The notes under the pieces: generated by a model
The model's database searches: none
What the model was told of the DNA's origin: nothing
Seen by the model: the letters and a program-made list of their open reading frames with translations, nothing else
Shown: in pieces, positions 43,975 to 58,119 of the stretch
Layout of the letters: each line of letters opens with the position of its first letter
Position numbering within the stretch: the first letter of the stretch is position 1
Assembly: GCA_016748015.1 (NCBI GenBank)
Contig: JAAOMT010000591.1
Location: 853,996 to 917,995 of the forward strand
Direction: 5' to 3'
Source of the DNA: Geosiphon pyriformis
Taxonomy: Eukaryota > Glomeromycota > Glomeromycetes > Archaeosporales > Geosiphonaceae
Length of the DNA stretch: 64,000 nt
Position numbers and translations under genes: made by a program

Positions 43975-44504
43975 CTTTAAACTACTATATATTAATATTT
44001 GGAAATTTTTAATAGCAAATTAAATCCTCATTTACTTGGAGTCCCAAGATTTTAAAACCATTTAATTTAAAACCAAAGATATTGAATTTTGAGACATATT
44101 TTAGTAATCTTTGTTAAATATATATATATTATACATACGCTTAGGTAAATATCAGCAACTGGATACTCGATTAAAAAATAAAATTCCCCCTCCCCCCTCC
44201 CCCCATCTTTCATCGAACAACCATCTCCACTTGAAAATATCGGCAAAAGTATTTTAGATATATATTCCACGTGAGGTATTTAAGCCATTATTAATGACCT
44301 ACAAAACATTGATTGGTTCTCTAGAAATAAAAATAAATACTGACTATTTTTGGTGAGGAAAATTCTATTTTTATTGTGGCGTATACAACATACTACATAC
44401 TAATATCATATTTTTCTCTTGCCTTTGAAAATCAAAACCCCCCCCCCCCCCCGTTTGGAATATACACTTAGAATCACAGTCCCGGACTCCCTAAACTTTA
44501 AATA
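43975..44504. other. MED11-acyl-CoA oxidase intergenic region with C-tracts
   Basis: Contains CCCCCTCCCCCCTCCCCCC at 44186-44204 and a run of 15 C at 44438-44452, starting 67 bp before the downstream ATG. The minus strand could form a G-quadruplex. C-runs this long are striking in such AT-rich DNA. Confidence 0.7.
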
Positions 44505-47500
44505 ATGTCCTTAAACCCTTTTTCTGATGAAGCTTTTGCTTCACTTAGTCATCTACTTGCTTTTGATAACCATGCCACACGTAAAGCGTGTCTTGACCTA
44601 ATGGCCACAGATCCGATTTTCATTCCTCGTTACAACATTCCTTTAGAGTTAGAAAGAGAACTCGCCTTGCAGCGCTTGCAACGGATAGCAGACTGTGGTT
44701 TTTTGTCTGTTTTTGATTTTGAAAAGAACCCTTTGAATGTTTTTGCGGGTAAATCTTTACTTTCTTTATATATAATGAAGAGTTGAACAAAAAAAGAAAA
44801 ATCAATGTTTCCATTCAAAAACTTTTATCCTAGTCATTTAAAAGTGTAATTGAAGTATACCAATTTTTCATGATAATTGGAAAATATACAATTTTCATTA
44901 AAAGCTTATTTTATTGTCGTCATGTTTCCATTTACACGGGGTGAAGAGTGTGTGAGGGTAGCTCTGAAAGTTTAAGGGCGATTGCTCAAAACGCGTTCAT
45001 GATATCTCTATTTGTCCATAGTACATGAAATGGCGGGAATGGTGGATGGCTCAACCGCCACCAAGGTATTAATCAGATTATTTTATTTTATTTTATTTTT
45101 TATTTAATTTAATTTCTGGAAGTTTCATTTAACAATCCTATTCTTAGAAAATCGCTAAAATATTTCCTTCTTTTTAACATAGATGACTGTTCAATGGAAC
45201 CTTTTTGGGGGAACGGTTATTAAACTCGGTACTGAACGTCATCGATACCTTCTTCCCGGGATTGATACTCTTGAGAATATCGGTTGTTTTGCACTTACCG
45301 AATTGGGTTATGGGAACAACGCGATTGAGATGGAGACAACAGCTGTTTTTGACGAGAAAACCCGCCAGTTCGTGATTAATACTCCCTCCATACTATCCCA
45401 AAAATATTGGATCACTAATGTAGGGTTGTCCCAAAGATTTAATTTCAATTCTCCATTATTGTCATCGTTCATTAATTCTTTTTCTTTATTCTATTTGAAC
45501 AATTTATTCGTCCGAAACAATAGTCAGCTGTTCATGCCAAATGGGCAGTCGTATTTGCACAGACCTACGTACACGGCATCAATGAAGGGATTCATGCTAT
45601 CATAGTCAGGATTCGTGAGGACAAGTGAGATTAAATTTGTATTTCACACCCCTTTTTTTAACAATCGATTGGATTATTATTAATAATATAGCTCAAAATG
45701 ACTTGTTTCATGTGATTGTAGCATGGCTCCTTCAAAAGGCGTTACCATCGAGGATATGGGTATCAAACAGGAATGTAATGGTGTAGATAATGGTGAGTCT
45801 CAGCATACTTCAATTTCTTGACATTAAACTTTTCAAATTAATAAATAAAACTGAAATATTTCATTCAGGGAAGTTATGGTTCAAAGATGCAAGTATAACA
45901 CTAGCTGTTTATTGTTTCATTCAAAATATAACACTTTTTTAACATTGTTTTCATTATTTAGGTACGTGTTCCAGTGGAAAATTTATTGAACCGATATTCG
46001 AATATTGACGAGCAAAATCGATTCACTAGTTCTATTAAAAATCGTCGCGGGTATGTTTTAAATCTTTGGTTATTTTTATGTATTTATTATTCTGAATATC
46101 TATTCTAATTTTAGTTGATATTTTAGGCGATTTTTGAAAGTTGCTGATCAACTTTTATCGGGACGATTGGCAATTGCTTCAATGTGCTTAGGGGGAACCA
46201 AAAGTATGCATTATGTGCAAAAGAATACCTTTTTTTTATATATCTCTGAAATATTGATTCACAACGAATCTTCATTTAGCTTGCCTCTCTATTGCATTCA
46301 GATATGCTAATTCACGATTTGCTGTTGGAGCTACCGGAAAGAGGTTAATAATTTCAAAACAGACTTTTCTGGTGACAAGTCACATGAATTGATTGTATTC
46401 TTAAACTGTCTATCTTTGTCTCTACAACCATTAGTGACACTCCTATTTTGGCTTATCAGCTTCAACAACGAGCACTCTTGCCTTTGTTGGCCAATACCGT
46501 CGCCCTTAATATTGGATTAAATTATTGTAAATCTAGATGGGCTAATCAAGTAATTCTTACACCTTCCCGCATAACTATTTTTATCATACCTTGCTTCTCA
46601 CATTCTCGATTTGCATCTTACTATTTAGGCACCTAACGATGGACCAGAGGTTGTACGTCTTTGTTGTGTCATCAAACCTTTGGTAACATGGAATTGTGAA
46701 CGTGTGGCTACCGTGTGCAGAGAACGTTGTGGTGGCCAAGGGTATTTGAGTGTTAACCGATTTGCGAGTTTTATTGGCTTTTCACATGCCGGTATGACTG
46801 CCGAGGGGGATAATAGTGTGCTCATGCAAAAAGGTAAAGTTTTTGATGGTTTTTTGCTTTTATATTTCACGCACTTATTTCTCATAAACCTTTTTCTTAC
46901 AGTGGCTAAAGAATTGTTGGCAGATGTCAAAACTGGAGCTGTCCAGTTACCTGTAATTCCGGACGCCGATAAGGCTTTAACATGGGATATTGGAATTCCT
47001 AATAATTTGCTTAAATTATTTAGTCTAAGAGAACAGATTTTGCTCAAAGAGGTGATTGAAATTTTTATTTAGGATTCTTTCCTTGTTCAATAATCTCATC
47101 ATGATGTATTTATTATTTTTTCACCCCAGCTTGAGATAAATATGTCTGAAAAGATGAAAAATGGGGCCAGTCTATTTGTCGTTTGGATGACACAAGAATC
47201 GGATACTATTCAAGCTTTAGCCAGAGCCCATGGTGAACGAATTGTCCTTGAACAAGTTTTAATTAGGATTGATCAACTCAAAGGCGGGGCAAAGTATGAT
47301 ATTCTTTGTAAAGCTTTTCATTTGTCATCCAACCGTTCTTATTTAATAATTTCATTTAACTTGAAACATTTTGATCTTTTTAGAATACTTCTTCAAACCC
47401 TAGGCCTTCTTTACGCGCTCAACCAACTTGATGCTTATTTAGCATGGTACCTCACCAATCATCTGGTATCGATAGAGTCCGCTAGTCGCCTTCAACCTCT

Positions 47501-47775
47501 AATCCGTGAAGTCGTGGCAAGCCTGGCACCCCAAAGCATCCGAATTGTTGATGCGTTAGGCGTCGATCCACGGGTTCTTTTTGCCCCAATCGCTAATGTT
47601 CCTCCAAGTGACAGTTGGGTCAATTTCAACGCATCTAATAATAAAGGTTTGTTTTTTTGGTAATTCTGTTTTGGAACTCTACATTTTTTCTTTAAATGTC
47701 TGAAGCTTTTTTTGAAATATCCTAGGCGAATTATTATCGGATGTTACGGTTGGATTTAGGAAAAGTAAACTGTAG
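44505..47775 (+). CDS. Peroxisomal acyl-CoA oxidase, 15 exons, C-terminal SKL
   Basis: First enzyme of peroxisomal beta-oxidation: FAD-dependent oxidation of acyl-CoA to trans-2-enoyl-CoA, giving H2O2. Exons: 44505-44748, 45022-45065, 45183-45419, 45524-45624, ~45722-45792, 45869-45888, 45962-46050, 46127-46203, 46280-46343, 46435-46549, 46629-46833, 46903-47051, 47130-47293, 47384-47646, 47726-47775 (1,893 nt, 630 residues, close to the usual 650-700). Motifs: H-E-M-A-G-M (about residue 83), [32 protein letters not shown] and T-A-E-G-D-N with the catalytic Glu. It ends in R-K-S-K-L, a PTS1 import signal. One intron (45889-45961) uses GC-AG. Intact frame, no sign of decay. Lies between MED11 and the WD40 gene, all on plus. 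Confidence 0.93.
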
Positions 47776-48076
47776 TGTGTTTAAAAGTTTTTTCTCTTTA
47801 AATTCGGTATTCTGCCTTTACCTTTCAATAGCTTATAGATGGTTAATTTTTAATAATCGTTTTCTGAAAGAATATATTTATTCGAATTGCACAGACTGAT
47901 TTTTGATTTATTATCTGATGACGGTACAATTAATCGTAATTTCGAAAAAAAAAAAAAAAAAAAAAGTGAATTTCATTTGTTCGTCCTGCTGTAAATTCAT
48001 CAGAAAAGAGTAAAGTCGCGAACTAAAATTTAGAATTTAATAGTCTTATTATTACTGTGCGCGATGAATGTTCAAA
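47776..48076. other. Intergenic region before the WD40 gene
   Basis: About 300 bp, with a run of 21 A at 47945-47965. No further gene seen. Confidence 0.6.
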
Positions 48077-49990
48077 ATGGATAACATCTTGGACGCCTAC
48101 GGAAGTGAAAGTGACGAAGAACTTATTTCTGATAATGCACGTACAGTTGAGAATTCCACTTTTAAATGGAATCCACAGAGTCAATACAAAAGGCATCGAA
48201 AGTCCCCCCCACTTGAGCCAAAAGTTAGAGTTTATGTGTCAAAACGGCGAAAAAAAGTAGAGGAGAATAGTGCCCAAGAAAAGGTCATTAATGAGAAACC
48301 GATCACGAACGGTATGAACCAAGAATCCGCGCTCAATTTTCTGGCATTTTATTTAGACAATTAAATCATTTTCCATGTTAAATCACCTATTTTTTGTCAA
48401 CAGAACATGACGGGAGCCTAGCGGCGCGGCCTTTCCCACTTTTGAATATTCCTTCACGAATTCAATCTACACTTGAAGCCTCTTTCGAGCATCAAACTAT
48501 AAATAGTCAGAAACGCTTTGGTGCTATTCCAATACGACAATATTATCATCTGCCTAAAGATCATGTCAAAGGTGTAAACGCTATAAAATGGTGTGGCGCT
48601 TTTGGTAAATTTTTTTAATAATCTTTATCAAAAAACCCTGACAGATATAAAAGGATTTTTTCAATTTCAAACATAAATGTTACTCACAATTTACTCCAGG
48701 ACAAGTACTTGCATCCGCGTCGATGGATGGTACTGTACGGATTTGGGATGTGTTCCGGTCAAAAAAGTGTGCCCTGATTTTGAAGCATGATGGTGGGATG
48801 ATGGGCTTTGATTTTTATGGCTTTGTTCTAGATGCTTTCCTCAAGCATATATCACTTATAGTACGATCTTTAATAAAATGATTCTGAAGGCGCCGTCAAA
48901 GATGTGCAATGGGATGGCCAAGGAAAGAATATTCTCTCGGGAGGTTATGATAAGCTTGTCAAGTTAACTGATCTAGAAACGGGAACCACAATTCACGTGA
49001 GGAAAATGCTTTTTCAAAGTTTCCATAAATCAATGTTATTAAATTCCAACTATAAATCGATCTTTGGTAATTCAAAAGACCTTTTCTCACCCACAATTCA
49101 TCACCTCACTTCGCTATCACCCCATAAACTCGCACATTTTCGTATCGGGCATGTCAAAAGATGGTATCATCTCATGGGATACACGTTCTCACAAACTCAT
49201 CAAAGAATTTCGAAAGTTCTGGGGGAGTGTTAACGATCTTGAATTCTTGCCCGATGGCGGGGAATTGGTCACCTGTTCAGATTACGTGGTTCGGAATTCG
49301 GCAGATAAGAATATCGTGGTTTGGGATTTTGAATCGGTGAGTTTTTTATAGTCATATCAAAAGTTATATGGAAAAAGCTGAATTCGAATGAGCATTTTTT
49401 GCCTTTTTAGTATTATTTGTTTAATTCTTTTTCTCATATCCTATTTATTACTCACGACCTGGAATATGACCTAGGCAACGTCAATTTCTAATCAGATATA
49501 TCAAGAAGCTTTTTCATGTACCGCCTTAAGGATACATCCATTGCAACGACACTTTACCGCACAATCTAACGCAAACTATATTGCCATTTTCAGCATCGAA
49601 AAGCCTTGGAAGTTGGATAAACGAAAGGTAGGATAATATATTAGCCTTTTTTTTGAAAAAGAAAATTTTGTATTCTTTAATTTTCTGATTTCTGCGTTTT
49701 CATCGTTCATCACTAAATTGGAAATTTTTCGAAAGCGATTCGAAGGCCATTATGTAAATGGACATCCCATCAGATTCAACTTTTCACCTGAACCTGATCA
49801 AGGACGATACCTTGCTTCCGGAGACTCTAACGGCGGGATATTCTTCTACGAGTGGTCTACTTCGAAGATTGTAAAGACAATTGAAAACGCTCATCATCAA
49901 GCCATCTGTACTGATATTAGCTGGCATCCAGTATTAAGGGGCACAATGGCCAGCTGTGGGTGGGATGGTAGCGTTAGGATTTGGGAATAG
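48077..49990 (+). CDS. WDR25-like WD40-repeat protein, 7 exons
   Basis: Exons 48077-48311, 48404-48604, 48700-48792, 48890-48996, 49079-49336, 49475-49627 and 49736-49990 total 1,302 nt, 433 residues, all phases consistent. The N-terminus (M-D-N-I-L-D-A-Y-G-S-E-S-D-E-E) is acidic, followed by a basic K-R-R-K-K stretch; then about seven WD repeats, e.g. S-M-D-G-T-V-R-I-W-D (about residue 160), S-G-G-Y-D-K-L-V-K-L-T-D-L-E-T-G, S-A-D-K-N-I-V-V-W-D and C-G-W-D-G-S-V-R-I-W. The central blocks T-D-L-E-T-G, R-N-S-A-D and I-S-N-Q-I-Y match WDR25 better than the splicing factor PRP17/CDC40, which it otherwise resembles. Likely scaffold; biological role of WDR25 is poorly known. An upstream ATG at 48068 is also in frame and adds three residues. 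The third intron uses a weak GTGGGA donor. Confidence 0.85.
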
Positions 49991-50344
49991 GAAGATGTAA
50001 AAGATATTTGGTAATTATGTGTCACAAATAATATTTATAAAAGAAAGTCCATTATCCTGGATGTTGATATCTAATATCTTGTAAGTCAATCCGATAAATG
50101 GTATTGTTTTAAAATGTTGTAGATTTTAGTTTTAGTTTATATGATTAAAATTTTTATAATTCATTTGTAAATAAATTTAATTGATAAAATTAATTAATTA
50201 ATCAAGAATTTAATTATTTTTTTAAGATATAATTAATCCAAGATTTTAAACCTACAAAAAGTACATTATATTGTAAAATTAAAATTTTATTTATTATTAA
50301 AAATAATTATTATATAACAAATTTTTTAAACCAAAAAATATTAA

Positions 50345-50384
<40 letters not shown>

Positions 50385-51340
50385 GTGATATTAATAATAT
50401 TTTTTACTTTTTAATTTTGTAAATTTTATGTTTAAAATAAAATAAAAATATTTGTATTAAATTTATAATATATAATAAATTAAAATTAAAAAAAAATAAT
50501 ATATTATTGTAAAATAGTTTCAATTAATTTAAATATATTATACTTAAAAAATCCAAAACAAATCAATTAAAATTTATTTAAACAATTTTTTCTTAAAATA
50601 ATATTTAAATATTTTTATAATACTAATAATTACAAAACTATTCAATATAATTAAATTGTTTTTTATATTTGGTTTTTAATTTAAAAATAAATAATTAAAT
50701 TTAAAAAAATTTTTTAATGTTAATATTTTATTAAACCAAATTTTAAAACAAAACTTTTTACAAATATTATATATATAAACAAAAATTTAAAATATTAATT
50801 ATAAAACAACATAATATGTATTAATATTATATTAAAAAAAAAATTCTTTTTAATTTATTTTTATATGTAAAAAAGTATGATTAAAATTTTTTTTTTATAT
50901 TAAATGCAAAAAAATAAAATATGTAAAATTATTAATAATTTTTTATATAAAGTTTTTATATATAAATATAAATACCAAAAATTTTTTTGTTAATAAACTT
51001 AAAAATTATATAATTATTATTATTAAATATTATATATTTTTTTATTAATTTTAATAAATAATAAGCAATTAAAACTCGGCTTTTTTGTTTATTAAAAAAT
51101 TTGAAATTTATTATTATAAATATTTAAATAATTTTAAATTTTAAATTATTTAACTTTTAAATTTTTATTTTTAATTAAATTAATAATTTAAAACTTATTT
51201 ATTTAATATTTATTATAAAAACAAAAACAATATTCCAGGAAAAAAACAACTTTTTTTTGTTGATTCTTTGGTTACAATAAAAACATAAAATTGTTAAAAA
51301 AATAGTTTTTTTTACTTTATTTTTTATTTTTTTTTTTAAG
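49991..51340. other. AT-rich spacer with (AAT)n microsatellite
   Basis: 3' flank of the WD40 gene, then nearly pure A/T; (AAT)n at about 50,346-50,383. No gene seen. Confidence 0.7.
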
Positions 51341-54300
51341 TTATTTTTTTTAGTATACTTATTTTTATTGTAATAAAAACAGTAGACTTTTTTGCTGATA
51401 GTTTTGGCTCTAGTTTGACTGGTTTAAAAAACCACTCAAGCACCAAAAAAAAATGTGTAATAAGTATTTACTCTTATGATATATCTTATAAAAAGCCTAA
51501 AAAATCTAAAGTAGAAAATAGTATAATTGACTTGTTTACTAGTTTTTTGAGTATAATAAATATTAGAGACTCTAATAAGAAATCTGTAGTGTTTTGAAAT
51601 AGTAAAGTTGGCAGCATAGTTAACAGTATTAGTGGTTTTTTGAATGTAAAAAATATGAAGAATACATTTATCAAAGAAACCAGATATACAAACTTAAATG
51701 TTTCTAAAAGTGATAAGAATAGAAATAAAATTACATTGAGAAAAACTTGTACTTAAACATATATATTAGGTCATCTATTGAAGACTCTTTTGTTTAATAA
51801 CATAAGTAATAATAATAACATTTTGGTGCTTCTATCTTCCAAGTTTGTTGGTTCTAAACAGTTACTATTGACCAAGTTATGTATTTTAGAAAAACAAAAT
51901 TTTGATGTTGTAAAATTTTTTGTATTAAATATTGAACTTTTTGCTGTGTCTAAGAAAACTTTTGGTAATAAGTTAATAACTGTAAAAAAAAATTTTTATT
52001 ATGTAAATAATTTTAAAAGATGTTTATTTTTTCAAAATTTTTAGGAATTATTAAGTTATTTTTTACATTTAAATTGAATTTAAAAAAAGCAAAAAAAATA
52101 ACTATCAATGAAAAAATCTTGGTAAATAATAATATTAGAAAAACAAACAGCCATACAGATTAGAAAATAATTGTCAAAAAAATTTCAGTTAATTTTTTCA
52201 AATTGGTTGTAGAATCGGTTTTTTTTAAATTTGGTAAAATTATATCAATCAAAATACAGTTTATTAGTTTTTAGCAAAAGACTTTAATAAAATTTGAATT
52301 ATCAGAGATTACTAACTTGGTTGCCTCTTAACAATTTGTGTTTATGAGAAAAAATTCTGTTTATATGATTAAGATTGTAAATAATAAACAGATATGAATG
52401 TTTAAAGATCAAAATTGAACTTTGTTGTATATTTTGCCAATTGGTATCACTGCACTAATTTTTCTGATTTGTTGGTTTCATATAATAAGAAAACTTGCTT
52501 TATTGGCCACAATTCAAGTTTATATATGTATAATAAATATGCTGTAATTTGTTTTGCTAACAAGATATTTAAAAAAACTGTTATTGATTTTGTTTCAGTT
52601 TTTAAAAGTTTAAATTTACATTAAACTGGTTTTTTTTGGTCTGTTGTGTTTAAAACAAACAATTTGGTCATGTTTTTGGTATGTGTTTAGTAAGTAGAAA
52701 TTTAAGTAGTTGCAATAAGTAGATAGTTAATTCTTAGGATCAAATCTATTTGGCAAATATATATAAGAAAAAACAGATGCCAATTGTTTGTTTAGTTTTA
52801 TTTGGTAAAAAGACTTGAGCACAACTTGTTAGTGAATTTATTTTTTATGTAATATCTTTGGTTTTTTTTGGAATTGGTTTATTTTCAGATTTTAAACCTT
52901 TTTCACTGATTTTTTTGGAAGTAAATAATAGATTTGTCACTCTTAAATGCAGTTTTGCTAATCTTATAGAACAAATTAACAAGCTGGCTAAAAAATTTGG
53001 TGTACTTAGGCCAACAGTTTTCTAGTTTAGTCTTAAATACCAGTTATTAATAACTTTTTTATCACAAAATTAAAAAACAAATATAGTAATAAGTAAGAGT
53101 TTAAGTGCAATTATTAGTGATAAGACTGTAATAAGAGTAGAGTTGTTGGATCTACCAACTGTTAAAAAATTAGAACAATTTGTTAATTATGATTATAAGT
53201 TTGCTGGCCAAAGTAAATAATAAAAATTTGAATTTGGACACTTTTTTTCAACAATAACTAATTTAATTTAAAAGATTGCTACATATAATATTTATGGTAT
53301 TAATGTTCTTACTAAATAAGAGAATGTTGTTTATTGACATACAAAATTAGGTAATATAATTTTTATTATTATAAAAACAAAGTTAAGGTCTAGTATTAGA
53401 CCATAGATTGTAAATAAGTTTAATAAAGTGTGGATTTTTATATCTGGTTTGAATAGAGATTTTTTTGGTGCTAATATAACTATTATTATAAAAAATTTTC
53501 TGGCTCAACATATTTTTAAGGTAGAAAAAATCCTTAATTAGATTATTTTAGTGTAGTTTTTTTTTAAAGACAAGCTTTTAGTTATAATTTTGGGTTTATA
53601 TGCTGGTGTTTCTACTAAAATTAAATTTGATTAAGCTGTAAAAATCAACTTTTGTATTACTAAAGCAGTTAATTTTAGCACTTTTGTGGTTTTGGATAGA
53701 AATTTCAATAAAAATAGGTCCAGGAAAAGTATAAGTTTCAAGTTCTGCTTGGTTTTAAGATTGGTTAATTTGTTTAGTAAGTATTTACTAATCAAAGCCT
53801 CTACTTGAAACAATTTAAAGAGTATTAAAAAGATCTTAACTGTATTTTTGTAAATAAGAGTTTGTTATTAGTAGTAGACAGTTATAAGGTCAGCTTTGTT
53901 TCTGATTTTTTTAATATTGATTACAAAACAGTTTTAGTTTTGATTAGTTTGGGTGGTTTCTTAAATGTCTGTTTAAATAGTATATGTAAGTAAACTAACA
54001 AAAATTACTGGAAATCTAAACTCAAAAATACAGATAATGTCAAATAAATATGATTTAAAAAATGTTTTTTTGTCAAGTTTTTAGCAGTAATAGATGGGTT
54101 TTCAGAAACTAGAAGTTGTAAAAAGTTGGATATTATGTAAGAGCTATTAAAAAAGGTAATGATAAAGTCAACTGATAAAATATTTTTTAGACTTTGATTC
54201 AATAAGCTTTAGTGCTCAAAAAACAGACAGTTTTTAAAAAATTTTAGATTGAAAATACTAGTTGTTAAGATTATTAAGAAATTAAGCTTAGGTAACATAA

Positions 54301-57300
54301 TTGGGTTTAATTGTCTTATTAAAAAATAGTCATCTTTAGATAGTGAAAAAGCTTTTAAGATTATGAATATAGTTTAGAATAACAAGAAGTCAATAGATAT
54401 TTTTAAGCAATTGTCAACAATCCAAAAAAAGTACAAAAAGTTTAAGCTTTATAAATTGAAAATAGCCAAGAAAATATTCATTAAGAAAACTATTGAAAAG
54501 TGCATAGAAAGTTTTTGTTTTGATAAAAAAAGTATGTTAAGTAGTATTTTGAATTAGTCTTTTTGCAAGATAGTTTTAAATTATTTAATAATAGAAAGTA
54601 AGTTGGTTTTAAAACCAGAAAAAATTAAGTTAAATATTAACAAGATTATTAAAAATTAGACAAAAAAACAGATTATGTCTATAGTAATACTTGATCTCTA
54701 AACTTGTTAATATGTATCTTTGGACTATGTAAATAATAATGCTTTTTCTGAAGTAATAAAAAAAATCAGTATAAAAAAATTGATTACAGTTATTAATAAT
54801 CTGTTTAATAACAAAGCTGCTAAACTGTTTGGTATTTCTAATAAACTTTAGAAGCATAATAATAATACTATGTTAAAATGTTTTCTAAAACTTCTAATTA
54901 TATATTTATCTTTTGATAATATTTTTGTTCTATGGAAAAAAACTTGGGTTTTAATAATCTCTAAGCTTTATAATTAGAACAGAGTTTTAAAAAACATTCA
55001 ACTTATTGTATTGATTAAAACAGTCAGAAAAATCTTTTCTAAGATTCTTTCAGATTATATATATAATAAGTTTGATGTTTTTTAGAATGACAATTTTTCA
55101 ATATTAAAAAGCACTTTGACTCAGTCTTTTGTGTTTGTTATTGAGTCTGTAATTAGAAATACTTTAGAAAAAAATAAAAAACTGTGATTGGTCCTACAGA
55201 ATATGTGCAAAACATATAATTTGGTCAGATAGCATTATCTAAAGATTAGTTTGCAACAGATTAAGATGTGTAATCAGTTTATTAAATTTTTTGGCAGCAT
55301 ATATAAGAATAGAATTAATAAAGTAATAACTGACTTTAGTTTCTTGAATAACTATAAAATATATGATGAGCTAAATTAAAGTAAAGTTTTTTTATCTCTC
55401 TTTTGGAAGATTTTTTATGATTTGTTCTTATATGAAATTAAAAGATATAAATATTTTTATAAGTATAGTAAAAAAAAAACTTTTAAATTTTAATAATATT
55501 TTTAGTAAAAATTACAAAATTACAAAATTTTAGAATTCTAATAATATTTTTAGTAGAAATTGCAAAATTTTAGAATTTTAGAAATTTTTATAAAAAAATC
55601 CAAAAATTTTAAGAAATCTTATATAATAAAAATTATATATATATAATAGTAAAAATAAAAAAAAACAGATCAAAATTAAAGACAAAAACCTAAGACTTGG
55701 TTTTTTTTTTTTTTACTTTAAAAGTTAATTTGCTATTATTTAAAATAAAATTATTTACTTATTAATGAAATCATTAATTATCTTACAATTTATATTATTA
55801 TTATTAATTTTAACACTTTAAATAATTACTTATAACAATATTTGGCATTTTGTTTTCAAGATAAAACTTTGATGTCAATGGTTTTGGATAAGTTTGTTTT
55901 TTTTAAGATTTTTTGCTTACTTAAATAGTTTGGTATTGTTTTTGTTAAACAGTTGTATAATAAAAAAGTAATGTTTTTAATTAAAAAACCTTTAAGCATT
56001 AAAAGATATTAGACTTTTATGGTCTTATTTCTGTTTAGTTTAAATTTGCAGTTAGTTTTTTGATTGGACCAGATTCTTACTTTGTTAATTTGTTTTTGAT
56101 TGTTGACTTTTAATTTCTAAATGTTTTTGGTTTATATAAGTTTAAATTGGTTTATAACTAGCTGTTTAGTGTTAATATAATTTGTTTTTTTGTTTATATT
56201 AATATTTTTTTAAGCAATTTGAATACTGTCAATATAAGAACTAATATTATAGTTTTTTTAAGAATGTAAATTTGAATGTAGATATTAAGATATTTGAATT
56301 GGTTTTTTTTATTATAATTAATTTATAGACTATTGTATTTTCTTTAAAATATGTACTTTTTTCTAATATAATTAAGATATTTTCTAACAACCAAATAATT
56401 TTAAACACATGTCATTTAAAATTGGCTTTGGTTTTGTTAAATTTTTACAAATATTGTTATATTAAATATTAATAAATTGTAAAAAAAATTTAAGTATTAA
56501 TTAATATAAAATTAAAAATTACTTAAATATATTATTAAGACTAATAGTAGGATTGTTTTAAAAAATGTGAGATATTTTGTTTATAGAATTTTTTAGACAA
56601 TCTATTATGTCTATTAGAAAATTAGATCTGAATCTAAAGTTTTAATAAACAGTTTACTTGATAATATAAACTAAATCAGATTATTACTGATATAAAACCT
56701 TAATTCTTATATATTAATTAAGTTTACAAATAAAACCATAATTGAAACTCACTTTTATTTTATAAAAACTTTATATTATAGACCATTAGTAATTGTTTAA
56801 AAATATCTGTATAATAAGTTTTACTATAGTGTTTTGTGTTTATATTGTAAAAATATCGAGTTTTTAAATCATGTTTTTACTTATAAAATAAATAATAAAG
56901 TTTGTAAAAAGCTTTTAAATGTTTATATAATTATCTAAAAAAATTTTCTAGTCTGTTTTTTAATTGTTTTTTTTATGTTTCTCTAATATTGTTATGTACT
57001 TAATTTTGTATAAAAAATTTGTTTTTAAGAACTGGTTTTAGAAATTTTTCTTAGTTTTTAAGAATATTAAGATTATTGGCTATAAAATTGTAGATTTTGT
57101 GCATAATTTTAAACTGGTTTATAAGAATAATATCTGGTTTATTTACTCCAAACACCAGACTTTTATAAAAAAAGATGGTTTAATTTTATGTGATAAAATA
57201 TATTTATGATTATTATCAGTCTATTATTTGTGTTATTTTGTAATATAGTTAAGTTGTTTGAAATTTGTTAAAGCTTTTAAAATAAATTTTAATATGTACA

Positions 57301-57480
57301 AATTGTGTTCATTTTTTTCTGGTGTTAGAAATTTAGTTTTTATATATATAAACATATAATATTGTCTTAACTGGTCTGAATAACTGGTTATATATAATAA
57401 AATACATAATTTATACTTAGCTTATATTATTTAATTTAATATATTGTACTAAGCAATATTTAGATCTTACTTATTAAAAA
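51340..57480 (+). mobile_element. LINE copy 3, extremely AT-shifted relic
   Basis: Aligns in order with LINE copies 2 and 4: ORF1 (about 51,400-53,220; knuckle remnant near 52,650), endonuclease (about 53,290-53,970), linker and RT (about 54,500-55,450), part of the RNase H region (about 56,200-56,450) and the 3' tail (about 57,350-57,480). Most C and G positions of the other copies are T or A here and stops occur every few codons. About 55,460-55,850 is low-complexity A/T replacing the segment that should hold the F-V-D-D active site. Confidence 0.85.
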
Positions 57481-58119
57481 AATAATACTATATATTTATT
57501 TTAATTATAATATTATAATTTAAACCAGAAAAACAAACAATATTTATGTAATTTAAAACTTATTTTAAATGTTTTAACAATATTAAATAATTACATTATA
57601 TTATTAAGAAAGATGAAAAAAAAAGAAAAATTTTTACAAAATATTATTATTAAGCTGTAAACAAATTTTACAAATATAAATATAATAGTCTTAATATTAT
57701 TAAAAATTGAAAATATTTTAATAAATTATTTTTTAAAAATAAAATTTTTGTATATTATTATATATAAATTGTTATTAAAAGCATACAAAAATAATAATTA
57801 CAAAACTAATAATAATAAAAAGCTTATATTAGACAAAAACTTTCAATAAATAATATAAATATTAATTAACAAATTGCAGTTAACTTTATTTAATTTATAA
57901 ATAAATATATAATCTGAAAATTTCATTTTATTACAATATAAACACAAAATACTTAAATATAAAACATTAGTTTTAAGTTAAATTTTTTAACAAATATAAT
58001 AAACAATCTTATATATATTATAAACAAAATAATAAGTGTTTCTAAATATTGTTTTTTTATTAATAATAATATATTTTTATTAATATAAACAAAAAATAAT
58101 AAATAAAAAAAGTATATTA
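57481..58119. other. AT-rich spacer between LINE copies 3 and 4
   Basis: Nearly pure A/T; no gene seen. Confidence 0.7.

Noticed and set aside
48077-49990. PRP17/CDC40 splicing factor as identity of the WD40 gene
   Set aside because: Repeats are related, but the T-D-L-E-T-G, R-N-S-A-D and I-S-N-Q-I blocks and the short N-terminus fit WDR25 better.
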